The position numbers and the translations under genes were made by a program. Below are positions 11,945 through 23,200 of a DNA stretch of 64,000 nucleotides, in pieces. How positions within the stretch are numbered: the first letter of the stretch is position 1; every line of letters starts with the position of its first letter. The DNA comes from Lepidurus packardi (Eukaryota > Arthropoda > Branchiopoda > Notostraca > Triopsidae). The DNA lies in the NCBI GenBank assembly GCA_023053545.1, contig JAKZAN010000004.1, positions 11,532,001 through 11,596,000 on the forward strand, read 5' to 3'. The notes under the pieces are model-generated. The model had not been told where the DNA came from. It ran no database searches and saw only the letters and a list, made by a program, of their open reading frames with translations.

Positions 11945-14205
11945 GCACATATCAAGTTTTCGTCAGATTCCCTTTTTTATTTTTTTAGTGAGTCGTACTA
12001 ATTGATATTCTAATAAAGAAAGAGAGATTTTAAAATAAGAAGGAGATGAACTGTAGCTGTTAATTGGTAACAGATGTGATGATGAAGCACACAGCAGGGT
12101 TAGTTATCAAAAGTTTCCAATACGAAGGCTTTTCCTTTCCTTTTACTGTGTATATACAAAGCATACAGGGTTATTAAACATGTTTTCCCAAGTTGGATGA
12201 ATGATGATCGTGTTTTGAAATATACTGTCTGAAAAAAACTCTTGCTTCTCGCGTGTTTACGTTCCCTTCGCGTGTCAAGATTAAGGAATATGTCGCTTGA
12301 TGAAAGCTATTTCAAATACATTGCAATTTAGCACATCTTGCACGTTATTTGGCACGAATTCAAATATCTCTGCATTGCATCATCATCCTGGGAGGTATCG
12401 CTCACAGTTTTATCCTTTGTTCCTTAGACGTTATGATTGGAAATGCATACCAATTGCTCAAAATCTTGTTTCGCTTAGTGTTTTCTTATTGTTTTCAATT
12501 TCAGTACAGTGAAGGGTTTAAAGGCGTAGAATTCGCCCCAAATCCCTTTTCAATCAGCCTTTTTGTTTTGTTTATGGGTTTGGTACAGTGGCAGGTGTAT
12601 ATGTTAGCAATGTTGGGGGAGCATTGCAATGATTGAATTTCTCGCTTGAGTTGGAAGAATTTCAGTTGTCAAAAGGGGAGAGAAGAGAAGAAGGGGGGTC
12701 AAAGTTCCATCGTCAGTCGAAATTGGACGCGAAACATTTCGTCTGTTTATGTCACTACCGTTTCCTACAGCCGTAGAAGCTGCTTTCTAACTAATAATAA
12801 CTTGTGTGTAGTATTTCAGCAAGTTCCGTACAGCTGCAGAGGAAAGGCTTGCGACTTGAGGAACTTCGGGGATTTCAGGCATGATTTATCTTCTCTTACA
12901 TTCCGCACATTAAAACTGGTAAAAACCTCCTCATTTAGCTTGTATGGTCGCGGTTCGCCTTTTCAAAATGCTGTATTTCCTTTACTGCCTAACACTGGAC
13001 TCCCTTTTCTTTACATTTGTATACCACTTACATTTGTATACTTCCTTTGTATACCACTTTTTTTTTTTTTAAATTATTCAGCATGAGCACTGCTCGTTGC
13101 CGCCTATTTATTGGGTCTGAAGTTAAGTAATCAATGAACAATTTTACAAACATGCATTCATTTACGCTATTCCTCGAAAGGAGAGCGTAGTCATACTATA
13201 GCAAAGATATGGTAATAGCTTCTTTCCTTATTCTAAAAAAGTCAGATAACTCGTATAACTCAGATAACTTGTATACCACTGGGCGACCCCTTTCTTAGCG
13301 AAAATGCTTCTTTCAACGTTGATCCTTCATTCATCCGACCTTACCCTTCTCCAAGAATCCGCCACTTACTCCCAAACATGCAAATTAACCAAGACCAACG
13401 TTTTGGAAAGGGTCATTCGCTACAGTATACCGATGGAAAATAGAAACCTTACAGAAAGTTAACCTTTTTTTCGCTAAATTTTATACTACGCTTTTTCTCA
13501 TGTTCTTATCATTATTTTGGGGATTTTTCAGACTTCAGGACCAGTTTTTCGAAGGCGTCGACAAGGAAACCTTGATCTCTTTCGACTTTTAGGCTACTAT
13601 GCACCAAGCAATCCGGTTGGGGTTGTCGTTATTAGTGTGGCAGCAAAATGGTTCCGCCTGGTTTAGACAGAGCGTTTCGTTTTTGCATCCCTCCACGCTT
13701 TCGTATTGGTCTTTCGGGAGCATGGTGACGGCACAGTTGAAGAAACGCCGAGAAGAGGAGAGTCTGCTGGCGTGAAACGAGTTAAATTACGAATGCAACT
13801 CGGGAGTTCAAGATCGTTCTCTGAGGCGATAGGACCTCTACCTTTTTCGGACCAACTCCATCAGTTTAAAGCACATACACATTATACCGTTCGTTTTTTC
13901 TTACTCTACAATTTATTCAAGACATTGTGTAGACTATGCCCTTGTCATTGTGTAAACTACGTGTATGAGGTTCGTATCCTATTCTTCAATCTTACGCTCA
14001 TTTACATAATCTTTTGTACCTTAGGAAGTGATTTAAACGTTCCCCTGGTTTACCGAAAACGTTTTAGAAAGCCTTTGCGGAATAAAGAAGAATAAAGAAT
14101 AAAGCCTTTGCGGAATAAAAAGGTGATAGCGGTGCAGTTCTGAAAAGAAAGGAACAGGATCAACCGGTTTTGGTGGAACTGTTTTGAATAAACCGCGCGA
14201 ATTCA
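11945..14205. other. 2.3-kb intergenic region before the aminopeptidase gene
   Basis: The F-box gene's 3' end (AATAAA at 12012-12017) lies at the left, and the aminopeptidase promoter and leader must lie at the right. In between I see only short open frames with no recognisable domains, T-runs, and a small duplication of CCTTTGCGGAATAAA near 14070-14118. Confidence 0.5.
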
Positions 14206-17200
14206 ATGGGAGATTTCAAAGTTCGCCGCAGTACCGCGGCGCTGCTGACGTTGTGCGGAGCACTCACAGTCGCCTGTTTTGCTTTAGCCGTGGCTTTAAG
14301 TTTCCGTGTTCCCTCGTGTTTAGACAGTTCCCATAATTCTAATAATAACGCCGATTCTTCATCCCATTCTTCGGCTGGTTCTGCGTCTTCCAATAAGGTA
14401 AACCCAGGTTCCAACAAACCGACTACTGCGGTTTCAGCAACCACAACAAAAACAAGCATGGCGAACAAACCCCAAAAAGAGGAGTGGGAGAGCGAATACC
14501 GGTTACCCCGGGATGCCCTTCCCTTGCACTACAACGTCCATCTCCATCCTGACCTGCAAGCGGGGCTTTTCTCCGGCCAAGTGGACATTGAGCTGAATGT
14601 TACCCACCCGCGGGACTTTTTGCTGGCCCACGTGAAAAACCTAACCGTCACCGCCACCGAAGTTCACCGCGGAAAGCTGGAGGAAGGCCGGGAGAGCGTG
14701 GCAGTGGCATCTGCTTTCGAATACGCCAAGAATGAATTCTGGGTGACGAAACTCGCCCAGCCACTTGAACCCGGGATTTACACACTCAGCTTGACATTCC
14801 AGGGCAATTTGACGTCGAGTATTGTGGGATTCTACAAGAGTGTCTACTACAACGACCAAACCAACCAGTCTAGGTACGAAGAAACGCCTTAAAAAAAAAA
14901 ATAAAAAAATCCCAGCTCATGTTTTTACTATCGGTTTGGCGTTTATTATCTTTATTAGCTTTGAGAAATGCTTTTAACCCCAAAAGTCAACAGCTGGAAT
15001 TACTTTTTTTTTTTTTTGCTCTTCTTATTCCTTTCTGGCAGCTTGTAATGCGTGTAGATAAGTGTGGAGAGTCGTTGGTAAAATGAAACTAATTTTGGAT
15101 GTGAACATTTTCTCTTCCCAGAGCAATCGCAACGTCGAAATTTGAACCTACTTATGCCCGTCGTGCCTTTCCTTGCTTGGATGAACCTAGTTTCAAGTCC
15201 ACTTTTACGGTTTCTTTAGTACGACCGTCTGGCGATGGATATATCGCCCTCAGCAACATGCCTGTATCGGTAAGAAATTTTTCTTTCCGTATAAAAGAGG
15301 TTTATATTATTATTTGTATTTAATTTATTTGTTAGAATTTTAAGTTATTTTTAATTTTATTTCTTTACTTAAATTTAAATTTCTTTATTTTAAATTTAAA
15401 TTTTATTTCTTTACTTTTTGTTTTCATTTATTTTTGAATACTTTGAATTTTGATAAATAATTCAGGAAAAAATTCGGAATTTACAGAAAAATTGATTTGC
15501 ACAGAAAAATGATTTTTATTTCTTTACTTAAATTTAAATTTCTTTATTTTTAATTTGATTTCTTTACTTTTTATTTTCATTTATTTTGGAATACTTTGAA
15601 TTTTGATAAATAATTCGGGAAAAAATTTTGAATTTACAGAAAAATTGATTTGCACAGAAAAATGATTTTTATTTCTTTATTTAAATTTTAAATTTCTTTA
15701 TTTTTAATTTTAATTTTATTTCTTTACTTTTTATTTTCATTTTTTTTAATACTTTGAATTTTGATAAATAATTCGGGAAAAAATTCGGAATTTACAGAAA
15801 AATTGATTTGCACAGAAAAATGATTTTTATTTCTTTATTTAAATTTTAAATTTCTTTATTTTTAATTTTAATTTTATTTCTTTACTTTTTATTTTCATTT
15901 TTTTTAATACTTTGAATTTTGATAAATAATTCGGGAAAAAATTCGGAATTTACAGAAAAATTGATTTGCACAGAAAAATGATTTTTATTTCTTTACTTAA
16001 ATTTAAATTTCTTTATTTTTAATTTGATTTCTTTACTTTTTATTTTCATTTATTTTTGAATACTTTGAATTTTGATAAATAATTCGGGAAAAAATTTTGA
16101 ATTTACAGAAAAATTGATTTGCACAGAAAAATGATTTTTATTTCTTTACTTAAATTTAAATTTCTTTATTTTTAATTTGATTTCTTTACTTTTTATTTTC
16201 ATTTATTTTGGAATACTTTGAATTTTGATAAATAATTCAGGAAAAAATTCGGAATTTACAGAAAAATTGATTTGCACAGAAAAATGATTTTTATTTCTTT
16301 ATTTAAATTTCTTTATTTTTAATTTTAATTTTATTTCTTTACTTTTTATTTTCATTTATTTTTGAATAGTTTGAATTTTAATAAATAATTCGGGAAAAAA
16401 TTCGGAATTTACAGAAAAATTGATTTGCACAGAAAAATGATTTTTATTTCTTTACTTAAATTTAAATTTCTTTATTTTTAATTTGATTTCTTTACTTTTT
16501 ATTTTCATTTATTTTGGAATACTTTGAATTTTGATAAATAATTCAGGAAAAAATTCGGAATTTACAGAAAAATTGATTTGCACAGAAAAATGATTTTTAT
16601 TTCTTTATTTAAATTTCTTTATTTTTAATTTTAATTTTATTTCTTTACTTTTTATTTTCATTTATTTTTGAATAGTTTGAATTTTAATAAATAATTCGGG
16701 AAAAAATTTTGAATTTACAGAAAAATTGATTTGCACAGAAAAATGATTTTTATTTCTTTATTTAAATTTTAAATTTCTTTATTTTTAATTTTAATTTTAT
16801 TTCTTTACTTTTTATTTTCATTTTTTTTTAATACTTTGAATTTTGATAAATAATTCGGGAAAAAATTTGGAATTTACAGAAAAATTGATTTGCACAGAAA
16901 AATGATTTTTATTTCTTTATTTAAATTTCTTTATTTTTAATTTTAATTTTATTTCTTTACTTTTTATTTTCATTTATTTTTGAATAGTTTGAATTTTAAT
17001 AAATAATTCGGGAAAAAATTCGGAATTTACAGAAAAGATTATTTGCACGGAGAAATGATTAGATTTTGGATGGTTTCTCGATTTCAACAATATCCTTATT
17101 AAGGCGTTTTATTCGCATGGAAAACGTAAGAATTTTTACATTATTACAGTTTTTCTTTTGTGGTGGGAGAGGAAAGAGGCGTGACCGGGTGGGGCGTGGT

Positions 17201-20200
17201 GGTAGTAGTTTTATCCGTGGGAGGAGGAGGAGGGGCGGTCTGGTTCGTACTACGGGTTTGGAACGGCGTTTGACCTCTAAAATTGGCTTGAGGAGGGAAT
17301 TGGTTCGGAAATTGTTGTGTTGGAAAAGGTGGCATGTTGAACGGCGGCTGTCCCCCGTTAGGCGGGGCTTGGAAAGACCCCATGAATTGCTGGTCAGGGA
17401 ACAACATGGGGTTACCGCCTCCAGGAGGTAAAGCGAATTGAGCGAAATTGGGGAAAACGAAAGGGTTGAAGAAGGGATTCATTTGGAACGGGTTTTGATC
17501 CTGAAAATTGGGCGCAAATTGAGGTTGAGGTTGAAATTGAAGTTGAGAGGCGGGGCTTGGAGGTGGCATCGGTGCCAATAGCGGCGCAGTTCCTGATCCT
17601 GTGGGAGCATTACTCTCGCCGGTCTTGGGAGCAGTATTCCGACCTTGCTGGTCGAAATTGAAATGAAACTGAGTTGAGGGATGGGTTGTAGTACTGGCGG
17701 TCGGAGGAGTACTGGTACTCATTGGATTTGGAGTGGTTGAGGTCGAAGTTGAAGAAGCCGTCTTGTCAACTTTGTTGGTTGTATCGCGAACAAAGATACG
17801 CGGACTGCCTCCACCCATTTGCGAAGGGATCGGCTGAGCTGGAGGAGGCATTTGCATGGGTTGCATGTCTGAGTTGGTCAGAAACACTCCACCGCGACCA
17901 GGAACGAAGGAAAACATGTTGAAAGGTGTAGTAGGAGGGAGCCCGAAAAACGGTGACATTCCAAAAGGCGATCCGAAGAAAGGCTGATTCATTCCAAACG
18001 GCATCATACCACCAAAAGGATTCATAGCACCAAACGGCGTTGTTTGTTGAAAACCTTGAGTGAAGGGAGGCATAAGGGTTGGCTGCTGCTGCTGAGTGGG
18101 ATTTTGCATGTCTTTAGGAAGCATTGGAGGAGGACTGGGCGTGTCCGTAGGGGTCTGCACGTTTGGATTAGTTTCGCGACGCATGGGACCCGTTTGCATA
18201 CCTGGAGCAGGTGGAGGCATCTGTGGTTGAGGACTAGGACTAGGAGGGCGCGGTTCTGGTTGCTCTCCCTGTCGTCGATTCGTGGGAGCTTTGGGTCCTG
18301 TCTGCGTCATAGGCGACATCTGTTGTCCAGTTTGCTGCATGGTTGATTGTTGGGAAAGTTGCGGCATAGTTGGTTGTTGGGCAGTTTGTTGGATTGTTGA
18401 TTGTTGGGAAGGTTGCAGCATAGTTGGTTGTTGGGCAGTTTGTTGGATTGTTGGTTGTTGGGAAGGTTGTTGTATTGTTGATTGTTGGGAAGATTGCGGC
18501 ATGGCTGGCTGTCTAGGTTGTGGCATAGTTGGTTGTTGCTGCCCGAACTGATTCATTGTTGGTGGTTGGCCAGATTGTGGGGTACTTTGGGGGTTTTGAC
18601 CAGCAGAAGGCATTCCAGACATGCCGGACGAGCCCGTGGGAGGTCTGTTGAGCATGCCGCTGTTCATATTGGAACCCAAGCCGAAGAAAGTAGGTTGGAA
18701 AAATTGCGGATCGGGAGGAGGCGGCGGATTGAGGCTGAAAGGGCGTGGCAGTTTCTGGTTGGGCATAGCGCGCGATTGGTCCGTACTGGGAGTAGTAGTG
18801 GTAGCTTCAGTACCTGTACCCGAATCGGCAGCTCGCTTGAATCGATAATTCGACAAATCTCCATCCGAGTACGCGTCATAAGCCCCCGTATCGAAACTGA
18901 AATTATAAACAAAAGAAAAAGCAAAAAACTTTTTTAGATTTTATCGAAACAGTTTTTGAGGAAGACAAAAAGCGCATGTAACCTAACCTGTCATCGTTGT
19001 ACACGCTGTACGAATCAACGCTTCCCTCGTCGTCGATAGTACGTGCATCTGTATGGTGATCGGATCTGTGAAGAAAAAGATATGCAAAAAGCGAAATTTA
19101 AGGAAAGCAAAAAAATAGTCCTGAAATAGATAAACAAAATAACAAAAAGCAAAGCTAGTGTAGCGGTTCTCTAGTCTAGCGGGCTAGCGGTGGTCGCTGA
19201 GGAAGATTCGAAGAGCAAGCGAGCGAGAGAACAGATGCAAGGTGTGGAGGCGTGACTAACGAAAGTCTAGTGGGCCAAGGAAGCCGGGCTAACGGCAGTC
19301 GTTGAGTAAGAGAGTCGTAGAGCAAGCGAGCGAGAGGACAGACGCGAGGTGCGGAGGCGTGGCGAAAGAAAGTCTTGCTGGATAAGGAAGCCGGGCTAAC
19401 GGCGGTCGTTGAGTAAGCGAGTCGTAGAACAAGCGAGCGAGAGGACAGACGCGAGGTGCGGAGGCGTGGCGAAAGAAAGTCTTGCTGGATAAGGAAGCCG
19501 GGCTAACGGCAGTCGTTGAGTAAGCGAACGAGAGGACAGACGCGAGGTGCGGAGGCGTGGCGAAAGAAAGTTCTTGCTGGATAAGGAAGCCCGGCTAACG
19601 GCGGTCGTTGAGTAAGCGAGTCGTAGAACAAGCGAGCTAGAGGGTAGACGCGAGGTATGGAGGCGTGGCTAAAGTACAGATTGAGTGAGATCGAGCGATT
19701 TGAAGTTTAGAGAGACAGACGGTTAAAGATGAGCATTTAAACAGTTATTAAATCGTACATTAGTTAATATGTTATCAACCCATAATCAGAAATGAACCGC
19801 ATGGGTCACTAAATAAAAAATATAACCAAAAATAAGTCAAATAAAACCCCAAAAGTAAAAGTAAGTAGAGAACGTTCCCAAAGTAGCCGTAGTTTTAGAA
19901 GTTTACGAAATACCCCGAGTTTTACAAGTATTAAAGGTTATCCCGAGCTGTTAAGAAGTAAATACACTAACGTGTCAGAGGAATGCACGAAGCCTTGAAC
20001 AATCAGAGGTCCTGTTCCGATCATGTTGACTTTGTGTTCCATGGTTTGGCCCGATGTTGAAGCAGCAGAAGCTTCTTGGTCATGATCGCTAGGCGCAGTC
20101 TGAGTTTTGGGAAAACGGACGGCAGCAGCTTGAACCAAGCCATTGTTGCGACTAAACCAAGGAATCACACAAACTGACGTCAACGAAAATATTAAGATCC

Positions 20201-23200
20201 ACCCTGCGTAATAAAAGAAACAATCAAAAAGCACAAATGAATATATGAGGAGCATCAGGCAAATTTAGTGAAACGAATGTAAGGCACACAACTTGAGAAA
20301 ATAACACAAAGCAATGCAGAAATAACTCGAACCTTTCATGGCAGCTTTTCTAAAACAATCTGAAGCGAACTCGACATGTTCAGCTGGATTTTATAGCCTC
20401 GGATTGTTGTACAAAAGTTTTGGTGGAGGGAGTCTTTCATAGGAATCGTTTCTTCACGTGGAAGAATTTCTGTTTTTAGTTGTCAGTATTTTTGATATTT
20501 TTTGATATTTTGGTTTCTTTTTATAGCATGAAAAGGAGAATTCGCCTAGACCAGGTTTGACGACCGTATCATTCGAGAAAAGCGTACCGATGGTGACGTA
20601 CTTGGCTTGTTTCATCGTCTGCGACTTCCGTGCTGTCGAAAGCCAAACTAAAAGCGGAAAACCCATGCGAGTTTTCGCCACGCCCAATCAAATGGACGGC
20701 ACCGCGTATCCTCTAGATGTTGGCGTTAAAAGCATGTTTTACTTGGAGGATTATTTCGGCATTCCTTACGCGCTACCTAAGCAAGGTAGCTGATCTAATT
20801 TAATGAATTAATTATGCTTACTAAATTACTAATTAAATATTGCATTCTTAATTATGAACGCTACTTTTCATTCATTTTATACATGGACTATCTTATCTAT
20901 TTATTATTTTCATTCATTTAATATCAACTTATTAATAATTTCAATTTATTTAAAAAAAAAATTTTAATTTAAGAAAATTAAATTAGATAATTGACATGAT
21001 TTTATTAGTTCATTCATCTGAGTAACTAGTTAAGTTTATTTATGAATGTATCTATGTTTTTTAATGATGATTTATCTGTTTTTTTAATGATGATTTTTAA
21101 TGATGATTTTAATGATATTTTTAATGATGATTTATCTATTTAGATTTATCTATGTTTTTTAATGTTAAGTTTATTTATGAATTTATCTATTTTTTTATCA
21201 CTTTTTGAAAAAAAAAAAGATTTGATTGCGATTCCGGATTTTGTATCGGGAGCGATGGAACATTTGGGTTTGGTGACCTTATTAATAGTTGACTATCTTA
21301 TATGTGTTGACTATCTTATATATTTATTCTTTTCATTCATTTAATATTAACTTATTAATAATTTAAATTTATTTAATTTTTTTTTGAATTTAAGAAAATT
21401 ACATTAGATAATTGACATGATGATTTTATTAGTTCATTCATCTGAGTAACTAGTTAAGTTTATTTATGAATTTATCTATTTTTTTTATCATTTTTTGAAA
21501 AAAAAAAAGATTTGATTGCGATTCCGGATTTTGTATCGGGAGCGATGGAACATTGGGGTTTGGTGACCTTCAGGGAAACAGCCTTGTTGTATGATCCTAA
21601 GAAGAGCTCTATTGGGAATCAAAAGAGAGTTGCTACAGTAGTGGCGCATGAATTAGTTCATCAGTGGTTCGGCAATTACAGTAAGTCTGGACTAATTACT
21701 TTGATTTTTTATGTATTTTTTTTATGTATTTTTCAAGTTTTTTTCAAGTTTTCACGTGGTAATGGTGTTTTGAGCTTTGTTTTGTTGTTGATTTTTAGTG
21801 ACGGTGCGTTGGTGGGATGATTTGTGGCTAAATGAAGGGTTCGCCAGTTATATCGAGTACAAAGCTGTTCATTATTGCGAGCCTACGTGGGATATTGTAA
21901 GATCATAGACAATGGAGAATGAAGAAATGAAAAATTCACTTTCAATGGGGAATTCTGGTTAGGAAACGCAAATGCTAGTGGATGACGTACAGCCCGTACT
22001 TGAGTTAGACGCGAAATTGAGTTCACACCCGATTGTCCAGCCTGTCAATCACCCTGATGAAATCACCGAAATCTTTGACAGCATTTCTTACAAGAAAGTG
22101 AGTTTTTCCATTCAGAAAATAGAATTGATTTATTTTTCCCTCGTCTAATCTCTCTAAGTTTTAAAATAATTGCAAGTCATTACTTGCTTAATATAACTAA
22201 ATAATTTTCCTTACACAGATAATTAAACATATAATAATATATAATAATAATTAAACATATAATAATATATAATAATAATTAAAAATATATCATTCGTAAA
22301 GAATAATGAGTCTTGAATATGATTATTGAGCATGTTACTATAATACGTACATTAAAAGTCAAATAGTAATTAAAACATAACAGCTTAAGATCGATTCATT
22401 TGAAAGATTCAAAAGTTTGAAAAAAAATTAAAATGTGTAAAGTAGTTTGTAAAATTGTATTACATTAAGTACATTAAATTCGATTAATGACCTCAATTTT
22501 AACCCAGGGAGCATCAGTATTGCGTATGTTGGAAAGTTTTATGGGTTCCGAGAAATTCCGCATGGGCGTCCACAACTTCCTGAAGAAATATGCCTTTGAG
22601 AATGCAGAAACTAAAGATTTGTGGGACGAATTACAGGTAGAATTGATTTTCAGTTCAAGCTCACTGACTTTCTTCGCAGATTTTCTTCTATTTCATGAAT
22701 TTTTCTTGCAGGCCGTACAAACCAACTTGAATATAACTCGTATTATGGACACTTGGACTCGTCAAATGGGCTATCCTGTCCTAAGTTTCCAGAAATCCAA
22801 CAATGGCAGAACTTACACTGTCTACCAAACGCGTTTCTTGGCCGATCCATCGGCGACGAATCCTACAAAGCAGACTACATCACCTTATGGGTTAGTTTTC
22901 ACTCCCCAGTTGTCATTTTTATAATGTTTTCAATGTTTCCAATGCTTATTATGATCTTTTTTCGTCAACAGTTACAAATGGGAAGTCCCCATTACGTACA
23001 TCACTGACCAAACTCTGAACGAGGCACGAACTCTTTGGTTGAACATGGAAGATACTTCAAGTATAACCTCTTTTTCATATTTAAGAAACAATTTATAACT
23101 TTTTATAACAAAAGTTTGATACATTTTTATTTATTTGTAAATTTGTGCAATTTTAGTTGAGATTGATTTACCTGAAGGGGCCACATGGATCAAGTTTAAT

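Noticed and set aside
18282..18551. Plus-strand Cys/Trp-rich repetitive open frame ([15 protein letters not shown] type)
   Set aside because: It is the antisense shadow of the Gln/Pro-rich repeats of the nested gene, which has a signal peptide, splice sites, TATA box and polyadenylation signal on the minus strand.
21162..21344. Treating the first GAMEH copy as a real alternative exon
   Set aside because: It lacks the HELVH zinc site, has no donor and runs into stops, so it cannot encode a working enzyme.
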